Positions 1 through 12,896 of a stretch of 64,000 nucleotides of DNA are shown in pieces. Within the stretch, counting starts at the first letter, position 1; each line of letters opens with the position of its first letter. The position numbers and the translations under genes were made by a program. The stretch spans positions 15,459,826 to 15,523,825 of the forward strand of contig NC_051140.1 in assembly GCF_014839805.1 (NCBI RefSeq), given 5' to 3'. Origin of the DNA: Manduca sexta. Taxonomy: Eukaryota; Arthropoda; Insecta; Lepidoptera; Sphingidae. The notes beneath the pieces are model-generated. The model had not been told where the DNA came from and did not search any database. It worked only from the letters and a program-made list of their open reading frames with translations.

Positions 1-2039
1 GTGTAAAATACAATATGTACTAGAGCATTTATTGTGTTTTATTTTTTTTTTAATTTTTTACACTGCCTCAGTGGCGTATTTATATTGCAGAATGACTTTA
101 GTACTGAGGTCCTGGGTTCGCATCCTTCGCAAACTTCGCTACTTTGGATTGCAATCGCTAGTTTCTGTAACCGACCAGGCTATACAAGTATACAGGTATA
201 TTGTTTGTTTGTTGGAATGCACTAATCTCAGGAACCTTGTCGAAGAAATCTTGTCGAAGTCACTTTTGCTATTTCGTTTTAAAGTTATCGTTTCCAGTAC
301 AAGAAATTAGTTCCATATTTTAGCATATCATGGCGAGGTTTTTATTTTCTTGGTAAATTATATAGTTATGGTATATTCATTGTTATATAAAACCTGTTAT
401 TCTTATAGGAACTCTGATAATATAGAATGTGGAAATCAATATAATTTCCTGTATACTAACTTTAAAACAATGAGAACGCCTGCCTAAAGAACGATGTTTA
501 TTTTTTATTTTTTTGACAGTCATGAATTTTTTATTATTTATGTCTGTCATCTCTTCATTACCTAGTAAATGCATAGAAAATAATTTTGAGATTAAATCCA
601 CATGTATAACATATAACAAATTAATTTATTATAAAGCATCAATAAATATATTATTATAATCCATTTTAAAACCTAATAGTACTTAGTGTAAATTTTACAG
701 TTTAATTTATTGAATACGTTCCAATTTTATATTAATTTCTTTAAAATATTTTTTTAATATATAAATTTATTGGTATAAGTAAAATTAAACTGCAATGCCC
801 AAGTTTGGCAGATGCGCAAACCGCGCCTTGCTAAAGAGAGAGAAAAAAAATCCCAAGCTTTCGTATCATGGGCTTCAAAACAGCTATAATAACGTAATAC
901 TAAAAATAAAGTTAAGAGAAATATTTCAAATGTATATCGCTAGTTCACTATTACAATGTCTTATGTTATATTTGATGCGCAAATCGAGTAATATCACATG
1001 ACTCTAAGTCTTTTTCAGTGAAAAATCCCTATAATCCCGAAAGACAAAATTAATAAAGGTGAACAAATTATTAAATTATTGTTTTTTATAATTTTTACCG
1101 ACAATCATTTTTAATCTTATTTTTGCAACATAAGAAAACATTAACTTAGGACTTTGTAATAGTAATGCTGCTATATAGTGAAAAACTTATAAAGATTTGC
1201 TAAATTTTTCGACTTATACTTAATTTTATACGTAGTTACGATTTGCAGCATTAAACCTTTAAATATTATTTTTTGATATATACCTACAAAGTATTAGATC
1301 ATAAATAGCGTTTTTAATTGTGTAAATGGAACTTATGTAATAAAATGTAAATTGTTCGAAGTCTCTACATGATAAGTATTCTTATTGCTGACATATGTAG
1401 TTATTTTTAATTCTAAAACAATTTTCATTTTGTAATGTGGATTGCTGTATACATGTTATTATTAATGGAAATATTTTTTTAATATAAAGTATTAAATAAT
1501 ATATTTTCTCAATAATATAGAGTTAATGCTCTATAGTTATGTGCATGTGTGTTTATTATCTGATTAATATTGGTTTTATTACTAAAGCTAGGCATAATAT
1601 TAACTTTAAAAAATACCGGAGAAATTATTCAAGATATGAGCTAATAACATAAATATATAATGTTGTAATATAATTACGTTAAATATTTATACAGTGTATG
1701 CAAATCTATGAGATAAAGTCTTGTAACATTACCTCTGTAATGTAATTAGAAAAGTTTTAAGTTCCAACATCAGGCTTATCGATTCTTGTATACATTACTC
1801 CTTGTTACATCTCATTAAAAAAATCTAAAACCTACTAATCATTTCAAATAGCCAGAGACGCCTATTTCTTGCTAAATGAAGTTGCAATTTATCTCCAACA
1901 TTAACCATCGCTTCTAATTAAAAACGCTCATATACAACACATTAATAAACATGCAATACCTACACCTACAGTAAAGTACAAATAAGCTATATATTAATAT
2001 GAAATTAATGAAAGCGAGATGCGTGGTGGATGAGCGCTA
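1..2039. other. AT-rich 5' flanking sequence, no gene seen
   Basis: This stretch is very AT-rich, with stop codons frequent in all frames. The short open frames in it have no recognisable domain or codon structure. Apart from a degraded SINE head near its left edge I see no gene, RNA gene or organised repeat. It lies upstream of the CpG-rich block taken as the distal promoter of the GATA gene, so it is probably 5' flank. Confidence 0.6.
63..130 (+). repeat. tRNA-derived SINE head (degraded fragment)
   Basis: The sequence reads 'CCTCAGTGGCGTA' (A-box-like), then about 40 bases later 'GAGGTCCTGGGTTCGCATCC', a near-consensus polymerase III B-box (GGTTCRANNCC). This pairing is the head of a common lepidopteran tRNA-derived SINE. 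The body downstream is not recognisable, so this is a truncated or decayed copy. Seen: the two boxes at correct spacing. Family membership is from memory of the consensus. Confidence 0.5.
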
Positions 2040-2488
2040 GAGATTCCATACAGTGATCCATGAAGCGCGGAGTTCGCGCGGCGACTGAACGCACACCAGC
2101 GCACGCCCAAAAAGAGAAAAAGAAAATGTGAAAAGGGAACACTCCCATCGCGTGCGTGGATCCCGCCCCGAGCCGCGGCGGGCCAATGAGCGGCGACAGC
2201 TCGGCGGCGGTGGCGGCGGCGGCGCGCGGCCTGCCGCCGGCCCCGCCGACCCACAACAAAAACTTGCCACCGGTTTAGTGTCGGGTTGCGTCCCATAGGC
2301 GCCGCATCACGTGCGCCACTCCACGCGGCCGCTAACGCGCAAGCGCTCTTAACATGGACTGTTTTTGTTATTTTAACCTCAACCTGTAGTGCGAACTGCG
2401 AACCGCCTGTGACCTGTGATATGTACGAATTTTAAATTACGAACATGCGCGCGGAATGGAGCTCATGATTTCAGTGTGTTTTTATCTA
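2040..2488 (+). promoter_or_regulatory. grn: CpG-rich putative distal promoter of the GATA gene
   Basis: This is an abrupt CpG- and GC-rich island in AT-rich surroundings. It holds a GC-box-like CCGCCCC (2163-2169), a CCAAT box (2183-2187), a run of GGC triplets (about 2200-2240), an E-box CACGTG near 2309, and GCGCAAGCGC (2337-2346). Initiator-like TCAGT motifs lie at 2471-2475 and 2489-2493, and no TATA box is obvious at the right distance. The next strong 3' splice site in the same orientation that leads to coding sequence is at 17681. The inference is a housekeeping-style promoter for a non-coding first exon of the plus-strand gene. It could instead be an enhancer or the promoter of an unseen minus-strand transcript. 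Confidence 0.45.
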
Positions 2489-2557
2489 TCAGTATTACCA
2501 GTGATATATAGTGATAGTGAACAACATTGTGATACGGCGCTTGTGAGGACATTCGAG
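2489..2557 (+). other. grn: putative non-coding first exon (5' UTR) of the GATA gene
   Basis: From the initiator-like TCAGT at 2489 the sequence runs to a 5' splice-site match GAG|GTATTT at 2557/2558. There is no long open frame, which fits untranslated leader. The coding exon at 17682 begins with a strong acceptor, so at least one upstream leader exon must exist. This is the best-placed candidate because it lies at the downstream edge of the only strong CpG island upstream. Transcription start and donor are inferred; other starts in 2300-2490 are equally possible. Confidence 0.35.
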
Positions 2558-4369
2558 GTATTTGTGGCTTATCATTATATTTATATATTACAAAGAAACC
2601 GATTTCAACGGCACTGCTAATAAATTATACAAACCTGTAAACTAAAACATATTCTGAAAAAATATTTTTTCAGTATTGTAAGCACTGGGACAAACATTCA
2701 AAACATTGCTCAAGAATTTATAAACAAAAATTTTTTTTTATGCAGACATTAAGCCGCCACATTAAAGATACAAATTGACAATAATCTTAGCAATAAATAA
2801 ACGTAAATATCACATAAATTTTGCATAATTATCCATACATTTATGTGGAGTGTTAGTCCGTATAAACATTTAAATATAAATAAATAAAAATAAATGTATA
2901 CAAATGAAATTATTAATATTTTATAAGCGTTGTAACACTAATCCTTCGTCCGACGGTAAGACAAAATACGCGCGTACTTTTAAACTGTTATATTATCTAA
3001 ATACTTATTAATTAAACTTGTTACACCATAAATATTTATATTTAACATAAACAGATTATAAATGTCTGTATATAATCTTATGGCGTGCTCCATTTATTAT
3101 GTTTAACGCAAAAGTACAAACAAATTAATAATAATAGTTATTATAATTAAAAGATGTTATCTATATTATTATACGAATAACTGTTATCTTAACAATGGTA
3201 AAATTTTGATAATTAATATAATAACAAAATATGAAACGTAATAAATTAAATTTTATGACACATATATGTATTTATAAGTGTTTATGAGCGTTAAATATTA
3301 ACAGTTATAAGTGATTAAATAATGGTAGATCATTGATTTGTGTCCTGTGTGCGCGGACGTCGGCGGCGTGCAAAAGACATAAACGAACGTTAATATTTAT
3401 TTATGCGCCTGTCACAATTATTATAACATCATTTCAATAGTAATAATGTTATGTTAATTTATCTTCGTACATGTAAAATAATACGTTGTATTTACACTGG
3501 TTTTGCTTGAGATTTATTCTACATATAGTAGAGTATTTGAAGTAGTCAATAATGTTTTTAGTTGAAAATACTAGTGTAAGGTTAATTTTAAAAAATAATT
3601 TACTCAGGTATCTAATAAGATTGTCTAAAAACTAACCATGTATCTTATTATACTTATTTAAATCTATATAAAACAGAATATATTTATGTCTCTACATGCA
3701 AATAACGTATATAGCTTATGTTATGCACAAAACAAATAATCATGTATGGCTACATGGCTATATTGTTGACAGCCAATGGAGTCACCAACTTCCATAAAGT
3801 TTTTTCTTATTACGATTTCTTAGCCGGACTGATATTACACTCTTAAAGAAAATGGATGTTGCTTAATTCTGTGGTATCTGTTATTTAGGTCTTAAACAAT
3901 TTCTTAATCCCTCCTATTAATCTTAAAATACAAATAAATTTAAACTACAAATGATTATACTCTAATTATGAGAAATTCAACAGTTATTTACGCATAATAT
4001 GTAGATGCACATTACACAAGTTAAATTATAGAAGTACTAAAAAATATATAAAAAGTAAATAACAAGAACATTTTATTGCTAGTATATTTAGTTAAGTTAA
4101 CGGACCTTTATGTTGGCAGCATCATACTACATAGTGAAAGGGTTTGGAGAACAGTTATTTAAACTGTCTAATCAACCATTTAATTAATGAATTCCTTTGG
4201 GACAAATTGTCCAATAACAAGAATACTGGCAGGTACATAAACCTTTTTACTCATAAAAGTGATGCAGCAAAGGCAGGATTATCGAAGGATAAATCATGTC
4301 TAACGTACAGTCGATGGTCTTTGTTTAAATTTCGAACAAGTGCCCGAGCACCGACCAATCAATGTCAAT

Positions 4370-4545
4370 GTCACCTCACTTCGTTTTCATATCGGGCCGC
4401 TCGGCAGTTTTCGGCGGCACGATTGGCCGCCATGACAGTTCGCGTTCCAAATTTGAATGCGGATCGAGATGCGCAAGCGCACCTATCGATTAAACGATAA
4501 GACGGTTTACGTGTGTGCGTTGTGTGTCAACGTTTCCGGCTGATT
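4370..4545. promoter_or_regulatory. CpG-rich islet with GATA and NRF1/Ewg-like motifs
   Basis: A GC-elevated block in AT-rich intron carries TGCGCAAGCGCA (4470-4481), immediately followed by CTATCGATTAAACGATAAG, which holds two GATA cores on opposite strands. It could be an enhancer or an alternative promoter. There is no convincing coding content: the 118-codon open frame running 4144-4500 shows no domain and half of it is AT-rich low complexity. Confidence 0.3.
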
Positions 4546-6394
4546 GTATGTGTGTGTATCCTGTTCTAAGTGTTTAACTAGCTTTAGTATTATCATAGAG
4601 TTTTGTAATTAGAATAGATTATAATTAAATTTTGTTTTACACATAACCGACACCATATCTTTTTAATATACATGCTACTCATGTCCACATATAATTACAA
4701 TGTTTCCTAAAAAAATGTGTGTGTGAGTGTCCCACAAAAATCATTGTCAAACTGTACATGGACATCACTAAATATCAATATAAGTTTACCTCAAACCCGG
4801 TAATTGAACCCAAGATTTTACAGGTTTCACTCTTTGAACTGTTGGGGAACTAGTGATACGATTTACACTAAAAGTTTTCATATTCAGCATGAGAAAACTT
4901 ATTGGAAGGACACAGTACATACTTTAAAAAAGAAATGTAACACTGAAGAAGTGTATTTCTAAGTTGACTTTTCCTCTGCTATATTTTTTTTTTACTTTTG
5001 CTATAAAGTTTGTATTACTTATTAAATATTCATACAAAACTATTTCTCAAATAAATTTCACATGGCACCTACGTGGGCGCCTTAACCAATAAATCATAAT
5101 CACAATGTTAAGTAACAAAATTAATATTAATCTAAACGGTTGGTTTGTAATTATTTGACTATCACACTGATCTACAAATTGTATGCGGTTAATAAATATT
5201 TAAACGTTTAGATAAACGCCAATCAGCATCCGATTAAAGGGTTTTTACGACAAAAAACAACAGGCAGTGTGAAACTGACGCGTGTTAAAATTATTATTTA
5301 TTGGTTCCGTACTTACGTCTGTTTGTTATTAATATAGTCATATTTATTCAGTAAGAGCTAGGGAATCCTAATGATTATTCATTACTATATCTTCATATAA
5401 CGTTTCATCTTAAACCAGTTAATCAAAGTCTCACAATTTCGTTGTAAACATACAAAAAAACATCCTTACTCATGTTTTCACCACACGGATCTCTAATAAA
5501 TGGACTCACAATAAATTATTCAATCTGTTGTTCATTTTAAAATGCATCCATCAAACCCTATCGGGGGCCGTGTAAATAAACGAAAATAACGCGTTTCTAT
5601 AAAAGATTATTGTTTAAGGTACGGTTCTGAACATGACCGCAGCGACAAACGCAGACTTCGCTTGTAGACCACGCGAGGTCGGGTCATGCCGCCGGGAATT
5701 ATAATGTACTAATATTGTAGATGTAAGCGTTTGTAAATATATTTATATGTTTGTTTGGTATGAAATTTAGTTCAAATAACGCTTAGTCTTGGATAGTTTT
5801 TTAAAATATATTATGTAGTTACTTCTACCTCGGATCAAAGCACGGTGGAACTTATTGGAAAAAACTCAATGAAAGACGCGAACGAAAATATGAAGAATTC
5901 AATCTGCGTCAGCATGTTCGGAATCGCACCTTTACCAACCGGTTACAGAGTATGAGTATATTTTTAAGGATTTGGTTTAATCGCCTTTGTTTCTGTTGAT
6001 TTGTATGGAAGTTATTACAGTTTGATTGTTGGAATGCTCGTATTAGTTTTGGATAAGTATAAGAGTATTAAAGTATTAGGCAGTCGATGGATAAGGTCAC
6101 GGGGTCTCAGAACCTTGTCTATAACGAATATTATCTTAGTTGTTATTTTCTTTATAAATTCGGAAGTTTGTGAAAATGTTTGGATGTTTGTTGAAGGTAA
6201 ACGCGGAAATGCCTAAGTAGATTTAGATGCAATTTGGCACACGGGTAGGCCATGTCTTTCTTGGATTAACACGTGTTACTTTCATATTTTTACCCTGGTA
6301 ATTCGCTCCCATAGTAAAAAACGTTTTTTTTTTATCTGGATCTATAATTACTCGGCGCTTGCGTCGTACGGATTGCGCTATGAATCCCTACAAA

Positions 6395-6461
6395 TTTTAG
6401 GCACTCTTGTAGCCGGGAAAGCCGGCTTTTCACACGGACGAATCCGCGAGCAATACCTAGT
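6395..6461 (+). repeat. remnant of Helitron-like repeat 3' end
   Basis: The end reads 'CGGACGAATCCGCGAGCAATACCTAGT', resembling the 'GCGGGCGGAGCCGCGAGCAAAAGCTAGT' end of the better copy at 13.96 kb. It is preceded by a small perfect hairpin, GCCGG-GAAAG-CCGGC (6412-6426). A terminal hairpin followed by CTAGT (CTRRT) is the 3' signature of Helitrons. The 5' boundary is not visible. Confidence 0.35.
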
Positions 6462-8880
6462 ATGAATAATTTCAACCAAATACCTATACATAGGTTATTA
6501 AATTGATGATCAGTATCGTTCGAAATTGTAACACACCTTTTGAACTAATGCAACCCTGCATCTCAAAGAACTTTGTCCTAAATCGAACATATATCTACCC
6601 CTAACCAAGCACTAAGGCGTTCATACACTAAGAATACACCAGCTATTCAATTTGTCTATTTCAACACACGATAAAGACATAATTGCACCTTACGTTATAA
6701 CACACATAAAAACCCGATACTCGTAGGCGGAATAACAAAGGAGATAACATGACCGTTAAAACATGTTCATATCGGAAAACATTTACCCCTAGGTCACTTG
6801 ATGTGGTCGATAAAGCGTCGGCCGGTCGTTTTTTTAAGTTAGGCCTCGCGGTGCGGAGGTCCGAGAGGAATCAATTATCTTAATTGGAAGTTGGGCTAAT
6901 CTTAATAAGAGTTGATAAAACTAAGCCGGGCCCACGTGCTCGTTACAACACGTTCGATTAATTTGTTTGTATTTACGTCCGCTCGTCTCTATGTTAAGTA
7001 GTATACTTTACCGATAAGCTTTACGCCTCAGTTTAATTGGTTTTATTGTTTTGTGTAATTGATTAATTTTTATTGAGTGTATTTTTAATGCGGTTTTATT
7101 TGTCAGCGGCCTTTTTGATATGTTCGATTTTTAAATTTAAATATAGAATTGATAAATTGCATTACACGCAAATAAAAAACAAGTTTGTGTTCAAAAGTTG
7201 TACAAAATTATTAATAATTAATTGATCTGACTGCTTCGTCAGATATTGAAAAGCTATTTAAAATTTAAAAGCAATTTACCTATCTACATCAATTTCATGT
7301 GAAAAGTAAACACTTACATTATTGCAATATTTTTTATTACTTCTAAAAAGAACGGTGTCCACACTCGAGTCTGTTATTTAAAAATGTAGTAAATAAACAT
7401 CATGTTCAGAACATTGTTAATGAGTTTCACATACTTTTGGCAACATCACAAAAAATTAGATTAATGGTGCAATAATACATCGCAGGTGTAGTAATATTAA
7501 TACAAAAGTATAAAAAAGGTACTAATTAGTATTTATAATTGGTGCAAACACAAAAACTCCTTAAGAATCTTTTAATAAGGATGAATTGTTTTATTCATTT
7601 ATGGAGACAATAATCATGCTTTGTCATTAAAAACAATATATAACTATTCAAATATGTTCAAGATGCAAGTTACTATAATATTTCATTATTTCCAAACGTA
7701 CCGATGCGCAATATTAATTATTAAAGTGTTTCTATTAACCTCGCCTATAACTTGGTAAAATTATAACACCTACATAATTTAAAAAGTATTTTCAGTCATA
7801 TGTTCATTTTGTATGGACTTTAAACGTTTCAAAAATATAAAGTGTGATGCCATCGAGCTTTATTAATTTAAAAGACAAATAAATTATTAAAAGACAAAAT
7901 AACAAATAACTTTTACAATATTTTTAATTTCAAACGCCTTCCTCAATAAACCTTTTTATTTCATAATTTTAAATTTGGAATTTGTCAATTTAAATATAAA
8001 TTGGATTATGGAGATAATCTAAGATTTTAAAGATAAAAAAATGTTTAGAAATTTATTTATTTTATGACTTTTGCGCTTCCATATAAATATTAATGTAGAT
8101 TTAAATGATAGAGATCTAAAATCATATACGGATATAGGTAAGCACATGATATTCTTCATATTAAATTTCGTTTGAAGCCAAAGCAATATTTGTCATACAA
8201 ATAATTTACAATACTTTACGAACACTGGACAATTCCAGTTTGATTTTAACAAGTCTTCTTAACTTATGTAAATATTGTAAAAGAATAGAATTTACATTTA
8301 TGTCGATTTCTTTATGACATAAATATTTAATATAATTTGCAAAATATTAAATATTTTTTATAAATATGACATTTGAATTAATCGGGACAGTTTGTATGCT
8401 GATTTGGTGTTATGATTTGTAATTTGACACTTTTTCATATTAATGCTACTTTTCAAGTAAGATCACGCATCGCCTCAGCTTTATACCTATTAACATCTAC
8501 TAGTATATTTACACATGTTATTATAAATTTTAAACATATACACACAAAGTATACATATGTACAAATCAATAAACGCCATTATCTTGCTATCATTTCAAAG
8601 TTATTTAGTCAGCCAATCGCATTAGGTCGGAAACCGGCTTATAATAAAATGAAAAATACTTTTAATCAATCCTAGATAAGCCTGCAGGTACTTCCCGACA
8701 TTCACGTAGCAAATTACTTTATAGATAACATTTTATTATGTTAACACTTTTCTACTAATTAGTTACCAAAAATATCGAGATGTATCACAATCTAATCGAG
8801 TCATACTCACTCATAGTTCACAGATGTGGAATACATAGTTTATCGTATATGATCGTGGTTGATTTATAGTGTTGCACTAC

Positions 8881-8950
8881 CGTGCGATAATATCGATACG
8901 GCTGATAGGCCTATATCGATGTCGGTGGATGCGCATCGATCACGTGATCC
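8881..8950. promoter_or_regulatory. dense DRE/GATA motif cluster with palindromic E-box
   Basis: Within 70 bases there are CGATAA (8885-8890), TATCGATA (8891-8898, the DREF/BEAF-type DRE core), TGATAG, a further ATCGAT, and the perfect 12-base palindrome GATCACGTGATC (8938-8949) centred on CACGTG. The density stands out against the AT-rich surroundings. The inference is a candidate cis-regulatory or boundary element. Confidence 0.35.
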
Positions 8951-9251
8951 AGATCTGAACAAATAAAACGCTATATTGTCCATGCTTAATTGGCGTTTAT
9001 CCCGCGCATGTTTATTCATAGTTTTTTCCCACAGTATTCTAGTTTTTATTACAATCTATTTATGGTTGTTACTTGTTCTTGGTGTGGACTAATGCTTCAC
9101 TAGTTGTACATAGTTTAGTACACCATACTTAGCCATATTTGGCTAATTGATTGGGTAGGTTTTTTCAAACTGTTTCTACCTTTACTCTTCGGGTGGGAGT
9201 GTTGACAATATTTTTTTTACTTAGTATATCTTAAGGTAATTAAAAAGTGTT

Positions 9252-9562
9252 GTTAGCCTAGTTGGGAATGGTATGCTCTGCCGAGTCGAATACCGCAGGT
9301 TCAAAACCCAAAGCATACACCTCCGACGTTTCGAAGGTCCGTGTGTACTGACTGTCAATTATCGCTCGCTATAACGGTGAAGGAAAAGATCGTGAGAAAA
9401 CATACATACCTGAGAATTCTCCATAAGAATTTTAAAGGTACTTGAAGTCTGCCAACTCGCACAGGGCCAGCGTGGTGGATTATGACCTAAACCCTTTCTG
9501 TGGTAGAGGAGATCCGCGCACAGCAGTGGCCAGTACATAATACGGAACTGGTACATTAATAA
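9252..9562 (+). repeat. lepidopteran tRNA-derived SINE, near full length
   Basis: The head has 'GCCTAGTTGGGAATGG' (A-box) and 'CCGCAGGTTCAAAACCC' (B-box). The body has 'ATAACGGTGAAGGAAAAGATCGTGAG' in the conserved SINE core region, then 'GCCAGCGTGGTGGATTATGACCTAA', 'TGGTAGAGGAG' and 'CAGCAGTGGCCAGTACATAATA' at the 3' end. The same blocks in the same order occur at 41.2 kb and, reversed, at 54.4-55.1 kb. It has no coding capacity; a small minus-strand open frame across it is fortuitous. Confidence 0.8.
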
Positions 9563-10985
9563 GTACCATCTCATTTTATTTTAGTCTGCATTGACATTAA
9601 AAAGTAGTGTAGAGTTATTCATTCCTTTGTTACTGCTCATTCAGATACGAAACGTAAGTTCTCCTTACAAATAACTACAGTCTCCCTATATCCACTTTAA
9701 TAAGAATCATTTCAACACCACGAAATATATTATATGAAACGGTGCTATTATTTATAGTCGGTTATATATTGATATATAATAAACATAATGGCCGTATACA
9801 GCATTTGTTACTGAAAATTACATAAAGCGGAAAAGAAATAAAAGCCAATAAACCGGTCTTTAATTATAGGTTGGTATATAAAAGTTTAGAAGCGCATTAT
9901 CGCACAAACTAAAATAACGGCAAAGCAATTTTAAACAAATTTAATATATCGGTATCATATAGCCTTTTTTATTATTAAAGAGACATCGCACTAAGATAAA
10001 GCAAATTCATCAGCTGATTGTGAATTTCAAAACGATTTTCTCACTCTCTGATTACCGTTTGATAAATATCTCAATAGGAAAATACATTTTGGTCGACCGT
10101 GTCCAATGTCTTCCTTTTCCGACGTACAAAAAGGATTTAATGAAAAGCTGGTTTTTATAGAAGTTTATATCAGTACGCCATTGTTGGTTTAATTGAAGCT
10201 GACAGCGCAAAAACTGCGTGTGAATTTGTATTAATAAAGAAAGAAAATAAAATGCTTGACGTACAACCTAAGCTTTGTTTTTTATATTCCTAAAATAAGC
10301 ACTAAATTAACTATGTATGTACTTTAAATGTGGAGTTTTTGTATTACGTGTTCATTTTGAAATGGTGAATTGATTTCTTTTCCAGGCTTATTTGTTTTAT
10401 TGTTTTGTCCAGATTAATTTCTATTTAATAGATTTACGTATGTTGTCACCTTAGTTTAGAATTCGGAATTAAAAATTTTTTTATAGGTATTTTTAACTAA
10501 TTGCGTTTTTTGTTTTCAATTTAGGTTAATACCTATTTCGTAATCAATATTTTTAATGTAATTGTGGCTAAGTGTGGACGTAGTTATGCCATTTGCATTG
10601 ATCCTACGTGCCAAAAGACGTGTAGTATCTTTCGTTGATAATGTTTAATGCAATTAGTATGTAGATTGATAAAATTAAAAAATGAATATCCATTATTCGA
10701 TGGCAATCTACATAAGACAGCATACACAAATATATACTTAGCGATTTTGGTGTGCCTTAATAAGTATGATAAGTAAATTGATTAAAATAATCTTTGGGAA
10801 TATAAAATACCGCCTCAGGCACTGTGTCTACATATGTTCTTGTATATTGTATGGATAGCAAAACAATAGCAAGACTTTTACAATATAATACCAATCCCTA
10901 ACCTTAGGTTCAAGTTATATTTTTAAAATTATAAAATAACGGATTTTCTCATTAATTTAAAAAATCATATCATACGCAAATCCAT

Positions 10986-11125
10986 ATTATAAAACAAAGT
11001 CGCAGCTGCGTCTATCTTTCTGAACGCGATTAACTCAAAAACTACCTAACGAATTTCGATGAAATAGACTACTTTCTATACCGAAAAAAATCATGCGGGC
11101 GACACTGCGAACAAAAGTTATTTAA
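10986..11125 (+). repeat. Helitron-like non-autonomous repeat copy
   Basis: It opens 'TATTATAAAACAAAGTCGCAGC', has the internal 'CTCAAAAACTACCTAACGAA' and 'GACTACTTTCTA', and ends with 'GCGGGCGACACTGCGAACAAAAG'. The opening, internal and closing blocks match those of the copies at 13759-13962 and 13975-14154, with decay of the terminal CTAGT. Confidence 0.55.
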
Positions 11126-11746
11126 GTACATATTTATGTAATTATTGAAAATGAATATTCTGGGCAATACATACATTTTGAATCCGATTAATATAATAGT
11201 TGTATCTTGGTTTTCGGGGCACGTTCTCTATAGCAACTATGTAGAGCGTAGCTTAAAAGAGCTCTTAGAGTCACGGAGGGCCTCTACACTTTGTCCTATC
11301 TTACTACGTGGTTGCACAAATCACGTGTTTGCAACGAGCAAGCTATTATTTCTTTGCAAACCTTTTTTATCAACGGCACGATTTATTTAAGGGCCAATTA
11401 TATCTGTAGTGTGATCTTGGAAATGTTAACTTGTTATTGTTATTTCTTGATACTATTATAATACTATATTTACCTACTAATATATTTATATTTGCGCGGC
11501 TAAAGGACTTTGATGCCACATTATATGATTGGCAAGTTGCTTTTATTTCCATCACTAGTGTTGCACTATCAGGCCTCCAGGAGAGGTAATATAATCAACT
11601 TAAATAATACAACGATCACACAAAGTAATAAAAACATCTCCGCAGCAATAAACCGACTCGCATACGAAATCTTTTAAATCGCCTTCAAAAGGCTAATAAA
11701 CCTTGAAAGCTGCGAATTAGTGAAAAATAGAGATTAAATTGTGTAG

Positions 11747-11823
11747 TGGCCACCGCCACTATCGATATTTTATCGCGTGACATTACGAGGAAATCAAAAA
11801 TATGAACGTAATTTGCGATAAAA
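11747..11823. promoter_or_regulatory. GATA inverted-repeat element
   Basis: The block has CACTATCGATA, then TTTTATCGC (11768-11776) and its perfect inverted copy GCGATAAAA (11815-11823), 38 bases apart. Each arm holds a GATA core. It sits directly upstream of the candidate exon at 11866. The motifs are seen; regulatory function is inferred. Confidence 0.35.
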
Positions 11824-11865
11824 CGTATGATTTCTTTATATTATCTACAAATCCTTTTTTTTCAG

Positions 11866-11972
11866 TCGATTGGCAGATAGCGGCGCTGTCGGTTGTGATG
11901 TATCGCCATTCGACTGTATCCCCTATGTATTGATCAGAGAATTATCATCAGCGGCCAGATTTCATCTTATCG
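11866..11972 (+). other. candidate cassette or alternative leader exon
   Basis: The sequence is bounded by a strong acceptor (CCTTTTTTTTCAG, ending 11865) and a strong donor (ATCG|GTGAGA at 11972/11973). The 107-nt interval is more GC-rich than its flanks. It stays open for 35 codons when read from its second base, which is uncommon in this AT-rich intron. It lies between the putative leader exon and the first supported coding exon, so it would most simply be a 5' UTR cassette exon. I see no homology to any protein in its translation. It may equally be a chance pairing of splice-like sites. Confidence 0.3.
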
Positions 11973-12847
11973 GTGAGATTTTTGTTTGATCTTGTAAGTT
12001 TGTGTCTTTGTGTCCATACAACGGATATTCTATTAGTGGGAAATTCATTGATCCGCATTCTTGAAATTTAATTGACGATGATTAACTTTAGTATAATTTA
12101 ATATTTTATTTCCCAATAATAGGAATTTTATTGTCTGGTGTCTTTGTATTTCGTTGCATATTCTCCATTGCAACTGATCAATTTTCCAGAGTTAAAATTG
12201 GTCTTCTAATTTCGTTGTAACTATTTTGAGTGAGCTATTGTATTTATTGGAATATATATTAGATTAATTGTTTAGGGAATGTGTTTTAATAACCAAAATG
12301 AAGTTAATCGTTTTTTTATGGCCGTCAAACAATGTTCTTATAATGATTTTATATTTTCTTTATTTTTTGTCCCCTTACATTTTAATTCAACCTAAATCCA
12401 TGTAAATTCCTGATTTGATTCTGAAACTCTAGTAATAACTGTGGCATTATTAATTTAGAGCTCAACAGGCATAATCTGCCAGAGTCCGGTGGCGCTTTGC
12501 CCAACATTTGTCGCTTAATTTACAATGTCCACTGCTAATTGTATACATCTTTGTTTAGTTTCAAAGTTAGATATACGTTCTCTCAGCCTCTAATAAAAAA
12601 AACCGTTATATATTTAATCTGCTCCTCAAACTCTTAAATTATCTGAAATATAAAACAGTAATTACTTACATAAATCATTGATCAATAACGTCACTTGAGG
12701 TCGCTAAAGAAACTTTGCTTCTCTCGTCATCTATACTTATAATAAATCTGTAGAGAGGTCAATTCTGTACATGAAATATATTTCCAAAATAACTATCAGG
12801 GGGTGATTAGGGATCGATACTGATGCCAAAAATGCAATTAGTAAATT

Positions 12848-12850
<3 letters not shown>

Positions 12851-12896
<46 letters not shown>
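12851..12896 (+). repeat. (GTCT)n microsatellite, about 11.5 units
   Basis: An uninterrupted GTCT array of 46 bases lies inside the Helitron-like repeat. Length polymorphism would be expected. Confidence 0.95.

Noticed and set aside
1994..2296. Three overlapping minus-strand frames rich in Arg/Ala/Pro
   Set aside because: They are translations of the GC-rich promoter region in different frames.
4144..4500. 118-codon plus-strand frame
   Set aside because: Mixed AT-rich and GC-rich composition with no domain; more likely a chance frame over a regulatory islet.
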